The notes: generated by a model from the sequence alone, not told the origin. DNA of 64,000 bases from Pseudomonadota bacterium (GCA_029778535.1 JAKOQB010000124.1:95866-159865), one strand, 5' to 3'. Counted from the first letter of the stretch, positions 8,368 to 18,193 are shown. A program made the numbers and translations.

Positions 8368-10272
8368 ATGAACAAGCGCACATCGCTTTATCTGGCGGCC
8401 GGCGCGCTGTCGGCGCCGCTGATCACGATGCCGGCGTTCGCGCAGGGCGCGGTCGGCGCCGAGTGGCGCTGGCTCACGTTCGCGGTGTTCGCCGCGATCA
8501 TCGGGCTGACGATGTTCGTCACGTACCTGGCGGCCAAGCGGGTGAAGTCGGCGGCCGACTTCTACACCGCCGGCGGCGGCGTGTCGGGACTGCAGAATGG
8601 CTGGGCGATCGCCGGCGACTACCTGTCGGCGGCGAGCTTCCTCGGCATCGCGGGCCTGATCTCGCTGTACGGCTACGACGGCTTCATGTACTCGGTGGGC
8701 TGGCTGGTCGCGTACATCACCGTGCTGCTGGTGATCGCCGAGCCCTGCCGCAACATCGGCAAGTACACGCTGGCGGACATCCTGGCCTATCGCAACGACC
8801 CGAAGAAGACGCGCGTGGTCGGCGCAATCTCGGTGATCACCGTGTCGACGTTCTATCTCACCGCGCAGATGGTCGGCGGCGGCGTGCTGGTCAAGACGCT
8901 GATCGGCATCGACTACGAGATCTCGGTGATCGTGGTCGGCGTGCTGATGCTGGGCTACGTGCTGTTCGGCGGCATGGTCGCGACGACCTGGGTGCAGATC
9001 ATCAAGGCGATCCTGCTGGTCACCGCGTCGATCCTGCTGGTGATGTTCGTGTGGCTGCCGTACGGCTTCTCGCTGCCGGCGTTCCTGCAGGCCGCGGTCG
9101 GCGACGCCAAGATCCAGGCGCAGGTCGCGGCGCTGCTGGGCGACGCGTCGAAGAACATGAGCGCGGCCGAGCTGGGCCAGCGCTTCCTCGAGCCGGGGTT
9201 GCTGTTCAAGGCGCCGATCGACCAGATCTCGCTCGGCATGGCGCTGGTGTTCGGCACCGCCGGGCTGCCGCACATCCTGATGCGGTTCTTCACCGTCCCC
9301 ACCGCGCAGGAGGCGCGCAAGTCGGTGATCTGGGCGATGGCGATCATCGGCGGCTTCTACGTGCTGACGCTGTTCCTGGGACTCGGCGCCGCGATGCATG
9401 TCGGTGCCGGCAACATCCGCACGATCGACGCCGGCGGCAACATGGCCGCGCCGATGCTCGCGCAGTTCGTCGGCGGCGGTCCGGACTCGTTCCTCGGCAA
9501 CCTGTTCCTCGCGTTCGTCGCGGCAGTGGCGTTCGCCACCATCGTGGCGGTGGTCGCGGGGCTGGTGCTGGCGGCGGCGAGCGCGATGGCGCACGACCTG
9601 TACGTCGGCGTGATCCGCAGCGAACACGTGACGCCGCAGGAGCAGGTCAAAGCGGCGCGCATCGCCACCGTCATCGTCGGAGCGATGGCGATCTCGATCG
9701 GCATCGCGGCCAAGGGCCAGAACGTCGCGCATCTGGTCGCCCTGGCGTTCGCGGTCGCGGCTTCGGCCAACTTCCCGTGCGTGCTGCTGACGCTGTACTG
9801 GAAACGCTGCAACACCGGCGGCATCATGGCCGGCATGGTGATCGGCACGCTGACCGCGATCGGGCTGGTGCTGGTGTCGCCGAACATGACCTATCCGAAG
9901 GCGATCAAGGCGGCGGCGCAGAAGGTCGTCGACGGCGCGCCGGCCCGGATGGCCGCGATCAACGAAGCGCTTGCCTCCGGCGACGCCGCCAAGGTCAAGA
10001 AGGCCGAACGCGACAAGGCCGCGCTCGACAAGGCGGTCGCGGCCGCGATGGCGAACCTCGACAAGTTCAAGGACGACAACACCAGCCTGGTCGGCCTGGA
10101 GCAGCCGTGGTTCGAACTGCGCAACCCGGGCCTGATCTCGATCCCGCTGGGCTTCCTGGCGGTGATTTTCGGTTCGCTGCTGTATCGGGACAAGCGCGCG
10201 GAAGACCTGTGGGACGAGGTCTACGTGCGGCAGACGACCGGCATCCTGGCGGCGAAGGCGCAGGCGCACTGA
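8368..10272 (+). CDS. Sodium:solute symporter, VC_2705/ActP-like large subunit
   Basis: A 634-residue transporter of the SSS family with about 13 membrane segments, most similar in character to the VC_2705 subfamily, which is related to the acetate permease ActP. The family motif GGGVSGLQNGWAIAGDYLS appears near residues 70-88. Unlike ActP, it has an extra charged, Lys/Ala-rich cytoplasmic insert of about 70 residues (around 510-580) before the last membrane segment; the insert is normal for this subfamily. Substrate is probably acetate or another short monocarboxylate. It forms an operon with DUF4212 and ends at a strong terminator. Confidence 0.92.
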   Translation: MNKRTSLYLAAGALSAPLITMPAFAQGAVGAEWRWLTFAVFAAIIGLTMFVTYLAAKRVKSAADFYTAGGGVSGLQNGWAIAGDYLSAASFLGIAGLISLYGYDGFMYSVGWLVAYITVLLVIAEPCRNIGKYTLADILAYRNDPKKTRVVGAISVITVSTFYLTAQMVGGGVLVKTLIGIDYEISVIVVGVLMLGYVLFGGMVATTWVQIIKAILLVTASILLVMFVWLPYGFSLPAFLQAAVGDAKIQAQVAALLGDASKNMSAAELGQRFLEPGLLFKAPIDQISLGMALVFGTAGLPHILMRFFTVPTAQEARKSVIWAMAIIGGFYVLTLFLGLGAAMHVGAGNIRTIDAGGNMAAPMLAQFVGGGPDSFLGNLFLAFVAAVAFATIVAVVAGLVLAAASAMAHDLYVGVIRSEHVTPQEQVKAARIATVIVGAMAISIGIAAKGQNVAHLVALAFAVAASANFPCVLLTLYWKRCNTGGIMAGMVIGTLTAIGLVLVSPNMTYPKAIKAAAQKVVDGAPARMAAINEALASGDAAKVKKAERDKAALDKAVAAAMANLDKFKDDNTSLVGLEQPWFELRNPGLISIPLGFLAVIFGSLLYRDKRAEDLWDEVYVRQTTGILAAKAQAH

Positions 10273-10293
10273 TCGTGATCGTTGATCCATGAT

Positions 10294-10326
10294 CCGCGAA
10301 GGCCCCGCAGCGGGGCCTTCGCGTTT
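10294..10326 (+). terminator. Rho-independent terminator after symporter operon
   Basis: GCGAAGGCCCC at 10296-10306 pairs perfectly with GGGGCCTTCGC at 10312-10322 across a short loop, followed by a short T run. It separates the symporter operon from the DUF294 gene. Confidence 0.85.
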
Positions 10327-10374
10327 CTGTGCGGGCGCAATGCCGGGCAACCGCGAGCGCGATACTGTTTGCCC

Positions 10375-12285
10375 ATGAACGAACCGACGACGCCGCCGCT
10401 GATCTACGAGTCGGTGCGTGACTTTCTCGCCAGGCACGAGCCGTTCTCGCGCATGCGCGAGGAGGCGTTCCGGTTCCTGATCCCGCGGCTGAAGCTCGCG
10501 TACTTTCCCAAGGACGCGATCATCGTCGACCGGCAGGGCGGTCCGTTTCCGCCGTTTCACATCATCCAGAGCGGGCTGGTCTCCAGCGTCACCGCGGGCC
10601 TCGACACGCTGCCGGACCGCGTGTTAAGCCCCGGCGAGTGCTTCCCGGTCGGCGCGCTGTCCGCGGGCGGACAGCCGACGCGTACCTATCGCGCAGTCGA
10701 CGACGTGTTCGCCTATCAGCTCGACGTCGCGAGCTTCAACCGGCTGCGCCAGCTTTCGCCGCAGTTCGAGGCGTTCTGCACCGCCGCGGTTACGGTGCTG
10801 GCGCAGCAGTCGCTGGCCGAGCTGCAGCGCCACTACGCGCAGGTCGCGGCCGACCAGAATTCGCTCACGCGGCCGCTGTCGGAGATCGTCGCGCGCGAGC
10901 CGGTGACCTGCCGCGCCGAGACGACGCTGCGCGAGGCGCTGACCCGCATGCGCGACAGCTCGGTGCGCTCGATCATCGTCGTCGACGCCGACGACGCGCC
11001 GATCGGCGTATTCACGCTCAACGACCTGCGCGACCGCGTGGTGCTGCAGCAACTGCCGCTCGACACGCCGGTGCAGCGCGTGATGACGCGCAAGCCGTTG
11101 ACGCTCGCCGCCGACGCGACCGCCGCCGAGGCGATGCAGATGATGGCCGCCGGCGGATTCCACCAGATGATCGTGACCGATCACGGCCGCGTGTTCGGCA
11201 CGGTGGCCGAGCACGACCTGTTCGCGCTGCAGCGGGTGTCGCTGCGGCAGATCCACCATGCGATCCGCTCGTCGCGCACGATCGCGGCGCTGGCGCACGT
11301 GGCGGGCGACATCCGCAACCTCGCGCACAACCTGCTCGCGCAGGGCGTGTCGGCCGAGACGCTGACGCGCACGATCTCGGCGCTGAACGACGCCTTGACG
11401 CGCGAGGTCGTCACGCGCGTGCTGCAGGAGCACGATCTGACCAACATCGACTGGTGCTGGATGGCGCTCGGCTCCGAAGGGCGCGGCGAGCAGACGCTCG
11501 CCACCGATCAGGACAACGCGCTGATCTACGCCGCCGGTCCCGACGTGACGCCGTCGGAGCAGCTGCGCATCCGGCACGAACTGCTGGGCTTCGCGCGCGA
11601 GATCAACGACGCGCTCAACACGCTCGGCTTTCCGTTGTGCAAGGGCGGCATCATGGCGAGCAACCCGCAGTGGTGCCTGTCCGAGGACGAATGGCGCGCG
11701 CGCTTCGCGCAGTGGCTGACCGAACCGACGCCCGAGGCGCTGCTGCGCGGGAACATCTTCTTCGACTTCCGCGCGCTGTTCGGCGACCGCACGCTCGCCG
11801 ACCGGCTGTCGCGCTGGCTGCTGGCGCGCACGCAGGGCAATCAGCTGTTCCTGAGGCTGATGGTCGCCAACGCGCTGCAGACCGAGCCGCCGCTGGGGCT
11901 GATCCGCGCGTTCGTGGTCGACGACGATCCGGACGCGCCGGGCACGCTGGATCTGAAGACGCGCGGCACGCGCATCTTCGTCGACGCGGCGCGCGTGTTC
12001 GCGCTGGCGCAGGGGATCGCCGCCACCGGCACGGCCGAGCGGCTGCGGCGGGCGGGCGAGCAGCTGCGCGTGCAACCGCGCCACGTCGACGCCACCGTCG
12101 ACGCGTTTCACTATCTGCAGGTGCTGCGCATGCGCACGCAGCACCGCCGCGACGCGGGCGGCGCGCCCAACCGCATCGATCCGTACGCCCTGAACGACAT
12201 CGACCAGCGGATGCTGAAGGAGGCGTTCCGCCAGGCGCGCAAGGTGCAGCAGCGGCTGAAGGAAACGTACACGTTCGGACTGTGA
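10375..12285 (+). CDS. Cyclic-nucleotide/CBS/DUF294 nucleotidyltransferase-like protein
   Basis: A 636-residue cytosolic signalling protein. An N-terminal cNMP-binding fold (about 15-130) is followed by a CBS-domain pair (about 150-275: two repeats with VDADDAPIGVF and VTDHGRVFGTV), then a DUF294 nucleotidyltransferase-like domain with ALGSEGRGEQTLATDQDNAL near residues 363-382 and the DUF294 C-terminal domain. The GS..R...DQD motif resembles GlnD-type uridylyltransferases. It typically neighbours DUF4212/symporter genes and an exonuclease, as here, and may couple nucleotide sensing to monocarboxylate uptake. The ATG at 10375 begins the conserved N-terminus. Confidence 0.9.
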   Translation: MNEPTTPPLIYESVRDFLARHEPFSRMREEAFRFLIPRLKLAYFPKDAIIVDRQGGPFPPFHIIQSGLVSSVTAGLDTLPDRVLSPGECFPVGALSAGGQPTRTYRAVDDVFAYQLDVASFNRLRQLSPQFEAFCTAAVTVLAQQSLAELQRHYAQVAADQNSLTRPLSEIVAREPVTCRAETTLREALTRMRDSSVRSIIVVDADDAPIGVFTLNDLRDRVVLQQLPLDTPVQRVMTRKPLTLAADATAAEAMQMMAAGGFHQMIVTDHGRVFGTVAEHDLFALQRVSLRQIHHAIRSSRTIAALAHVAGDIRNLAHNLLAQGVSAETLTRTISALNDALTREVVTRVLQEHDLTNIDWCWMALGSEGRGEQTLATDQDNALIYAAGPDVTPSEQLRIRHELLGFAREINDALNTLGFPLCKGGIMASNPQWCLSEDEWRARFAQWLTEPTPEALLRGNIFFDFRALFGDRTLADRLSRWLLARTQGNQLFLRLMVANALQTEPPLGLIRAFVVDDDPDAPGTLDLKTRGTRIFVDAARVFALAQGIAATGTAERLRRAGEQLRVQPRHVDATVDAFHYLQVLRMRTQHRRDAGGAPNRIDPYALNDIDQRMLKEAFRQARKVQQRLKETYTFGL

Positions 12286-12980
12286 TGGGGTTTTTCGCCA
12301 ACCTGCTGCATTCGCCGCCGCGGCTGTCACCGGACATCGAGGACCGGCTGTGGCATCTGGCCGAGAAATCGCCACCGCCGACGCGCAACCGCCACCGCGC
12401 GTCGCGCTACGTGACCGTCGACGTGGAGACCACGGGGCTCGACCTGCGGCGCGACCGCGTGCTGTCGATCGGCGCGGTCAGCGTCGCGCGCGGGCGCATC
12501 GATCTCGCGCAATGCTTCGAGGTCGTGCTGAAGCAGCCGGAATCGTCGAGCCACGACAACATCCTGGTGCACCGGATCGGCGGCCAGCGGCAGCTCGCCG
12601 GCACGGAGCCGGACGAAGCGCTGGTGCGGTTTCTCGAATACGTGGCGCACGCGCCGCTGGTCGCGTACCGCGCCGAGTTCGATCAGACGATGCTCGACCG
12701 GGCGCTGAAGGAGACGCTGAACGTGCGCACGCAGAGCCGCTGGATCGATCTGGCCAAGGTGCTGCCGGCGCTATACCCGAACAACGACAACCGCACGATG
12801 GACGACTGGCTGCGCTTCATGGGTATCCGGATGATTGCGCGCCACGACGCGCTTGCCGACGCGCTGGCCACGGCGCAGATGCTGCAGGTGTGCCTGCCGC
12901 GGGCCGACGCGCTGAACCTCACGTGCCCGCAGCATCTGATCGAGATGCAAAGGGCACAGCACTGGCTCGGCCGGCGCTGA
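12285..12980 (+). CDS. DnaQ-like 3'-5' exonuclease
   Basis: A 231-residue DEDDh exonuclease. Exo I is VDVETTGLD (about residues 44-52), Exo II is AYRAEFDQTML, and Exo III is RHDALADALATAQM with the His and Asp of the DEDDh set. It overlaps the DUF294 gene by one base (TGATG), so the two are translationally coupled. This pairing is common beside VC_2705 symporters. The natural substrate is unknown; it lacks the domains of a replicative polymerase subunit. Confidence 0.9.
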   Translation: MGFFANLLHSPPRLSPDIEDRLWHLAEKSPPPTRNRHRASRYVTVDVETTGLDLRRDRVLSIGAVSVARGRIDLAQCFEVVLKQPESSSHDNILVHRIGGQRQLAGTEPDEALVRFLEYVAHAPLVAYRAEFDQTMLDRALKETLNVRTQSRWIDLAKVLPALYPNNDNRTMDDWLRFMGIRMIARHDALADALATAQMLQVCLPRADALNLTCPQHLIEMQRAQHWLGRR

Positions 12981-12991
12981 GGCGAGGGCCG

Positions 12992-13579
12992 CTACGCCTG
13001 CGGCGCCGCGCTGTCGCCAGCCAGATCGCTCCACGCCAGGCCGCGCCGGGCGGCCAGCGAGCCGCCGAGCGCGTCCAGATCCGACGGCGTCAGAACGCGC
13101 TGCGCCAGCGGGCAGATGATCTGATCCTCGACGCGGTGATGCTCGATCTGCGCGTCGACGAAGCGCTTGATCAGCGCGCGGTCGGGCGGCCGCGCCTGCT
13201 CGAGTTCGATCGCACCGAGCAGCTCGCGCATCCCCCGCCACAGCGCGTCGATGGCGCCGTGATCCGCGCCCAGGCGCTCGATCGCCCGCGCGGCCGTGGC
13301 GCTCTCGCCGTTGCGCCGCGCCTGCCGCGCCCGCTGCAGCACCCGCGGAAACAGATCCTGCTCTTCGTCCGCATGGTGGCGCGGCATCGCCTCCTCGAAG
13401 AAGCGCCGGACCTCGCGCGCGGTGATGCCCGCCGCGGCGTCGGGTCCATGACGGTCGACGTGATCGGCAAGCCGCTCGATCAGCGCAATGACACGCTCGA
13501 AACGGTCATGGCAAGCAAGCCACAGGTGCAGCGCATTGGCGAAGCCGCCGGCCGGCCGCCGGAAATCGATCAGATCCAC
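12992..13579 (-). CDS. Hemerythrin-like (HHE) domain protein
   Basis: A 195-residue helical protein that probably binds a di-iron centre. His/Glu/Asp ligands lie in the expected pattern of an HHE domain: LACHDRFERV, MPRHHADEEQDLF, GADHGAIDAL and EHHRVEDQII. I take a GTG at 13579 (VDLIDFRRPAGG) as start because it has a GGGAG Shine-Dalgarno nearby; a longer frame reaches 13684. Members sense or store oxygen, nitric oxide or iron, but the function here is not known. Confidence 0.82.
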   Translation of the reverse strand: MDLIDFRRPAGGFANALHLWLACHDRFERVIALIERLADHVDRHGPDAAAGITAREVRRFFEEAMPRHHADEEQDLFPRVLQRARQARRNGESATAARAIERLGADHGAIDALWRGMRELLGAIELEQARPPDRALIKRFVDAQIEHHRVEDQIICPLAQRVLTPSDLDALGGSLAARRGLAWSDLAGDSAAPQA

Positions 13580-13753
13580 TGTCTCCCTCGTGCGGCCGCC
13601 GCTTTTTGGGGCCGCGATTCGGCGCGCAACACCGCCGTGCTTCGATGTCGCTGCGCGCAGGATCGAGTTTGAAGCCGGCCGCACGCCGGCACAAGCGCCG
13701 GACCACTAGAATCCTCGCTGGCCGCCTCCGTGCGAGTAGCGATACGTAGCCCG

Positions 13754-14707
13754 ATGCAGCACAAGAACATCCTGGTCCTCGGCGGTTCCGGCTTCATCGG
13801 CCGCTACATCGTCAACCTGCTGGTCGACCGCGGCTGCCGCGTGCTGGTGCCGTCGCGACGGCGCGACCATGCCAAGCACCTGATCCTGCTGCCGACCTGC
13901 GACGTGGTCGACGCGAACATCCACGACGACGCAACGCTGGACCAGCTTGTCGACGGCCAGGATGCGGTGATCAACCTGGTCGGCATCCTGCACGGAACGC
14001 AGCGCGAATTCGAGCGCGCGCACGTCGAGTTGCCGCAGCGGGTCATCGCCGCGTGCCGTGCGAAAGGCGTGCGACGGTACCTGCACATGAGCGCGCTGGG
14101 CGCCGATCCGAACGGGCCGTCGACGTACCAGCGCAGCAAGGGCACCGGCGAAGCGGCGGTGCGCGCGTCCGATCTCGACTGGACGATCTTCCGCCCCTCG
14201 GTCGTGTTCGGCGTCGAGGACCAGTTCCTGAACCTGTTCGCGCGCCTGGCGAAATGGTTCCCGGTGTTGCCGATCGGCGGCGCCGACGTGAAGTTCCAGC
14301 CGGTGTGGGTCGAGGACGTCGCAGCGGCGTTCGTCGCGAGCCTCGACAACCCGGCGACCTACCGCAAGGTCTACGAACTGGCGGGGCCCAAGATCTACAC
14401 GCTGCGCGAGCTGGTGACGTTCGCCGCGCGCGCGTCCGGTCATCCGCGCCCGGTGATCGCGCTGCCCGATTCCATCGCCCGGCTGCAGGCCCTGCTGATG
14501 GAGCTGATGCCGGGGCCGACGCTGCTGTCGCGCGACAACCTCGACTCGATGAAGCGCGACAACATCGCCTCGCAGCAGCCGTACCGACCCGCGCCGGAGC
14601 TCGGCCTGCACCACCTGGCGCCGCTGGAGCCGGAGGCGTCGCTGTATCTCGCGGGGCTGCATCCGCGCACGCACTTCAGCGGCTTCCGCGCCAAAGCGAG
14701 GCGATGA
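13754..14707 (+). CDS. NDUFA9-like NAD(P)-dependent epimerase/dehydratase
   Basis: A 317-residue Rossmann-fold protein of the extended/atypical SDR group related to complex I subunit NDUFA9. The nucleotide loop GGSGFIGRYIV lies at about residues 11-21. The usual YxxxK is represented by STYQRSKGTGE. The bacterial members' role is unclear; co-occurrence with cca is common in beta-proteobacteria. The stop overlaps the cca start (ATGA), so the genes are coupled. A start 24 bp further upstream is possible. Confidence 0.88.
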   Translation: MQHKNILVLGGSGFIGRYIVNLLVDRGCRVLVPSRRRDHAKHLILLPTCDVVDANIHDDATLDQLVDGQDAVINLVGILHGTQREFERAHVELPQRVIAACRAKGVRRYLHMSALGADPNGPSTYQRSKGTGEAAVRASDLDWTIFRPSVVFGVEDQFLNLFARLAKWFPVLPIGGADVKFQPVWVEDVAAAFVASLDNPATYRKVYELAGPKIYTLRELVTFAARASGHPRPVIALPDSIARLQALLMELMPGPTLLSRDNLDSMKRDNIASQQPYRPAPELGLHHLAPLEPEASLYLAGLHPRTHFSGFRAKARR

Positions 14708-15918
14708 AGGTCTATGCCGTCGGCGGCTGCGTGCGCGACCAGCTTTTGGGGCTGCCGGTCGCCGACCGCGACTGGGTCGTCGTCGGCGCCACGCCCGACG
14801 AGCTGATCCGCGCCGGCTATCTGCCGGTCGGGCGCGACTTTCCGGTCTTTCTGCATCCGGCGACGCGCGAGGAATACGCGCTGGCGCGCACCGAGCGCAA
14901 GACCGCGCCGGGCTATCACGGCTTCGTGTTCCACGCCGCGCCCGACGTGACGCTGGAGCAGGACCTCGCGCGGCGCGACCTGACGATCAACGCGATGGCA
15001 ATGGACGAAGCCGGGCAACTGATCGACCCGTTCGGCGGACGGCGCGATCTGGCGGCGCGCTTGCTGCGCCACGTCGGACCCGCATTCGCGGAGGACCCGG
15101 TGCGAATCCTGCGCGTGGCGCGCTTCGCCGCGCGCTTCACCGACTTCACGGTCGCCGACGAGACGCGTGCGCAGATGCGGGCGATGGTCGACGCGGGCGA
15201 GGTCGATGCGCTGGTGCCCGAGCGCGTGTGGCAGGAGCTGGCGCGCGGGCTGATGGAACGGCAGCCGTCTCGGATGTTCGAGGTGCTGCGCGACTGCGGC
15301 GCGCTGGCGCGGCTGCTGCCGCAAGTCGATCGGCTATGGGGCGTACCGCAGCGCGCCGACTTTCACCCGGAGGTCGACACCGGCGTGCACGTGATGATGG
15401 TGATCGATGCCGCGGCGCGCCTGAACTACCCGCTGCCGGTGCGCTTCGCCGCCCTCACCCACGATCTGGGCAAGGGCACGACCGATCCGGCGCTGCTGCC
15501 GAGCCATCCCGGCCACGAGGCGCGCTCGGCCGAACTGGTCGAAGCGGTCTGCACGCGCCTGCGCGTGCCGGGCGATTGCCGCGATCTGGCGCTGATCGTC
15601 GCCCGCGAGCACGGGCTCGTGCTGCGCATCGGTGAAATGCGCGCGGGTACCGTGCTCGAGCTGCTGGAACGCTGCGACGCGCTGCGCCGGCCCGATCGCT
15701 TTGCGCAGTTCCTCGATGCATGCGAGGCCGACTATCGCGGCCGCGCCGGCAAGGAGGACGAGCCGTTTCCGTATCGGGCACCATGGCTCGCCGCGCTCGC
15801 TGCCGCGCGCGGCATCGACGCAGGCGCGATCGCCGCACGCCATCAAGACGACCAGCCGCGCATCGCCGAGGCGGTGCGGCAGGCGCGCATCGCGGCGATC
15901 GCGGCGATCCGGCGCTGA
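14704..15918 (+). CDS. cca: Multifunctional CCA tRNA nucleotidyltransferase
   Basis: A 404-residue enzyme that adds or repairs the 3' CCA of tRNAs. The N-terminal class II nucleotidyltransferase head shows VGGCVRDQLLG and the catalytic DRDWVVVGAT, then RRDLTINAMA. The C-terminal HD domain, with LTHDLGKGTT (about residues 255-264), indicates the bacterial multifunctional type with phosphatase/phosphodiesterase activities. Length is typical for that type. It overlaps the upstream NDUFA9-like gene by 4 bp. Confidence 0.95.
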   Translation: MKVYAVGGCVRDQLLGLPVADRDWVVVGATPDELIRAGYLPVGRDFPVFLHPATREEYALARTERKTAPGYHGFVFHAAPDVTLEQDLARRDLTINAMAMDEAGQLIDPFGGRRDLAARLLRHVGPAFAEDPVRILRVARFAARFTDFTVADETRAQMRAMVDAGEVDALVPERVWQELARGLMERQPSRMFEVLRDCGALARLLPQVDRLWGVPQRADFHPEVDTGVHVMMVIDAAARLNYPLPVRFAALTHDLGKGTTDPALLPSHPGHEARSAELVEAVCTRLRVPGDCRDLALIVAREHGLVLRIGEMRAGTVLELLERCDALRRPDRFAQFLDACEADYRGRAGKEDEPFPYRAPWLAALAAARGIDAGAIAARHQDDQPRIAEAVRQARIAAIAAIRR

Positions 15919-15947
15919 TCCGGGCGGCGCGCACGCCGACCGCGCCG

Positions 15948-16139
15948 TCAGATCAGGCGGCCGATCACGAATGCGATCAGCGTGAGCAGCAGCGTGCTGG
16001 CGAACGGCAGCAGGTAGTCGCGCTTGCCGATGCGGATTCGGAAATCGCCCGGCAGCCGGCCGATGCCAAGCCGTTGCAGCCACGGCTGCAGCGCGGTCAA
16101 CACGATCAGCGCCAGGAACAGGGTGACGATGAAGCGCAT
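15948..16139 (-). CDS. DUF2905 small membrane protein
   Basis: A 63-residue protein with two membrane segments around a central turn LGIGRLPGDFRIRIGKRDYL, which is the DUF2905 signature. The ATG at 16139 (MRFIVTLFL) fits family length; the track upstream to 16163 adds eight unlike residues. It lies directly downstream of the MidA-like methyltransferase gene, which suggests an operon. Function unknown. Confidence 0.85.
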   Translation of the reverse strand: MRFIVTLFLALIVLTALQPWLQRLGIGRLPGDFRIRIGKRDYLLPFASTLLLTLIAFVIGRLI

Positions 16140-16167
16140 CTTCGCGTCGGGCGTCGGGCGCAACCGG

Positions 16168-17334
16168 TCAAAGGCGGTGCGCGCGGTCGCCGCGCGCGAA
16201 GCCGATCAGCGGCGCATCGACGGCGCGGCCGAGCGCGAGCACCTTCACCAGTTCGCCCATCTCGGCTTCCGAGATCAGCCGGTGCGCCTCGTTGGCGCGG
16301 GCGTGCGTGTGGTCGGCCTGCAGCAGGTCGGCGAGGCCGCAGTTCAGCAGGAAGTGCGCCTGCGACGTGTAGCCGAGCATGGACAGGCCGGCCGAGTGCG
16401 CGGCATCGGCCAGCGCGCTGAAATCGACGTGCGCGGTGATGTCGTTCAGCCCCGGCAGCCACAGCGGATCGGCGTGCGCGTGATGGCGGTAGTGGCACAT
16501 CAGCGTGCCCATCAGCCGCTGCGGGTGGTAGTACTCGCGGCGCGGAAAGCCGTAGTCGATCAGCAACGCGACACCGCGCGCAAGCCAGTCGGCAAGCGAC
16601 GCGACCCACGCGCGCGCGATCAGGCCGACCTCCGAGCCGTAACCGTCGGGCAGCGCGCCGACCTCGGCCTCGATCGCCGCCACCGCGGTCGCGAGTTCTC
16701 GTCCCGCCGGGGCCTCGGCGAGCACGAGGCGATCGCCGTCGATCGTCGTCACGCCGCGCTCCTGCACGCGCCCCTCGCGCTTGACGAAAAGCTGCACCGG
16801 CATCACGTCGAGCACTTCGTTGGCGATCACGACGCCGTCGAAGCGCGCCGGCGGCGCGGTCAGCCACTCGACGCCGCGGCCCGCCAGAGTGGCGAGCTGG
16901 CGCTCGCGCAGGTCGGCCGACAGCTCGACGATCGCGTAGCGGACGTCGCGCGCGCCGAGTTGCGCAAGCGCGTCGAGCAGGTCGCGCGCGAGCGCGCCGG
17001 AGCCGGCGCCGAACTCGAGCACGTGCGGCGCGCAGTGGTCGAACGCCTGCACCACCTGATTCGCCAGCGAGCGCGCGAACAGCGGCGAGATCTCCGGCGC
17101 GGTGACGAAGTCGCCGCCGCTCGCGGCATCGCCGAACTTGCGGGTGCCCGCCGCGTAATAGCCGAACCCCGGCGCGTACAGCGCCAGCTCCATGTAGCGG
17201 TCGAACCCGATCCACCCGCCCGCACGCTCGATCGCGCCGCGGATGTGCGCGGCCACGCGCGCGCTGTGCGCTAGCGCCTCGGCGCTCGGGGCCGCGAGCG
17301 AGGAGCGAGGATTCAATTGAGGATTCAGTCCCAC
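16168..17334 (-). CDS. MidA/NDUFAF7-like SAM-dependent methyltransferase
   Basis: A 388-residue class I methyltransferase of the MidA family. Motif I is LEFGAGSGALARDLL (about residues 106-120), preceded by the family strand FGDAASGGDFVTAPEISPLF and followed by VVIANEVLDVMPV. The mitochondrial homologue NDUFAF7 methylates an arginine in complex I; the bacterial substrate is unknown. The likely start is a GTG at 17334 that lies at the edge of the heptameric repeat at 17335-17376, so the true start is uncertain; the first 20 residues are not conserved. Confidence 0.85.
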   Translation of the reverse strand: MGLNPQLNPRSSLAAPSAEALAHSARVAAHIRGAIERAGGWIGFDRYMELALYAPGFGYYAAGTRKFGDAASGGDFVTAPEISPLFARSLANQVVQAFDHCAPHVLEFGAGSGALARDLLDALAQLGARDVRYAIVELSADLRERQLATLAGRGVEWLTAPPARFDGVVIANEVLDVMPVQLFVKREGRVQERGVTTIDGDRLVLAEAPAGRELATAVAAIEAEVGALPDGYGSEVGLIARAWVASLADWLARGVALLIDYGFPRREYYHPQRLMGTLMCHYRHHAHADPLWLPGLNDITAHVDFSALADAAHSAGLSMLGYTSQAHFLLNCGLADLLQADHTHARANEAHRLISEAEMGELVKVLALGRAVDAPLIGFARGDRAHRL

Positions 17335-17376
17335 GGATCACGGATCACGGATCACGGATCACGGATCACGGATCAC
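17335..17376. repeat. Six tandem GGATCAC heptamers
   Basis: Six perfect tandem copies of GGATCAC lie between the divergent methyltransferase and SDR genes; a partial copy precedes and follows. The array reaches the GTG start of the methyltransferase gene. Related heptamers (GGATTGC, GGATCGC) occur at 5061-5206 and 50671-50719. Copy number could vary by slipped-strand pairing. Confidence 0.92.
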
Positions 17377-17407
17377 GGCTCATGCTACCGGTAAACTCCC
17401 CCGCCCC

Positions 17408-18193
17408 ATGACCACTCACACCGAAGCCGCCCCGCGCGGCGCGCTCGTCACCGGCGCGGCGCGCCGGATCGGGCGCGCGATCGCGCTCGCGCTGGCGCGC
17501 GACGGCTGGGACGTCGCGGTCCATTTCGGCACCTCGCGTGACGAGGCGCTCGCGACCGTGCGCGAGATCGAGCGGCTCGGACGGCGCGCAACCGCGGTCC
17601 AGCGCGACCTCGCGGACGAGGCTGGCGTGCGGTCGCTGCTCGACGAGTGCGCGGCCGCGCTCGGACCGATGCGCTGCGTGGTCAACAGCGCGTCGATCTT
17701 CGAGTACGACGATGCGGTGAACTTCCGGCCCGATCTGCTCGACCGGATGATGCGCATCAACTGCGCCGCGCCGATCCTGCTCGCGCACGGCCTGCACGCG
17801 CGCATCGCCGACGGCGAGCACGGCGTGGTGATCAACCTGCTGGACCAGAAGCTGTGGAACCCGAATCCGGATTTCCTCAGCTACACGATGTCGAAGGCGG
17901 CGCTGCAGGAAGCGACGACGCTGCTGGCGCAGGCGCTGGCGCCGAAGCTGCGCGTGGTCGGCGTCGCGCCCGGCATCACGCTGGCGTCGGGCACGCAGAG
18001 CGCAGCGGGCTTCACCGCCGCGCACGCGACCGCGCCGCTCGGCCGCGGCAGCACGCCGGACGACGTGGCGCAGGCGGTCGTCTATCTGGCGCGCGCGCGC
18101 GCGGTGACCGGCACCACGCTGCTGGTCGACGGCGGCCAGCATCTGGCGCCGTCGCCGCGCGACGTGATGTTCCTGACGGAGCCGCAACAATGA
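17408..18193 (+). CDS. Short-chain dehydrogenase, pteridine reductase/FolM-like
   Basis: A 261-residue classical SDR. The cofactor loop [15 protein letters not shown] with the Arg pair suits NADPH, and the catalytic YTMSK is at about residues 159-163. The segment before it, [16 protein letters not shown], resembles pteridine reductases and FolM, where a DQ replaces the usual catalytic Ser context. It overlaps folB by 4 bp; together with FolB this supports a role in reducing dihydrobiopterin or dihydromonapterin. Confidence 0.88.
   Translation: MTTHTEAAPRGALVTGAARRIGRAIALALARDGWDVAVHFGTSRDEALATVREIERLGRRATAVQRDLADEAGVRSLLDECAAALGPMRCVVNSASIFEYDDAVNFRPDLLDRMMRINCAAPILLAHGLHARIADGEHGVVINLLDQKLWNPNPDFLSYTMSKAALQEATTLLAQALAPKLRVVGVAPGITLASGTQSAAGFTAAHATAPLGRGSTPDDVAQAVVYLARARAVTGTTLLVDGGQHLAPSPRDVMFLTEPQQ

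Noticed and set aside
8224..10560. 778-codon open frame on the minus strand across the symporter gene
   Set aside because: Composition is Arg/His/Asp-rich and repetitive, typical of antisense frames in GC-rich DNA; the plus-strand symporter has clear membrane segments and a family match.
10638..12285. Long plus-strand frame (from 10638) overlapping the DUF294 gene
   Set aside because: It is the extension of the exonuclease frame upstream of its real start at 12285; the region is Arg/Ala-rich shadow sequence inside the DUF294 gene.
17335..17376. Tandem repeats considered as a CRISPR array
   Set aside because: The unit is only 7 bp with no spacers; it is a simple tandem repeat.
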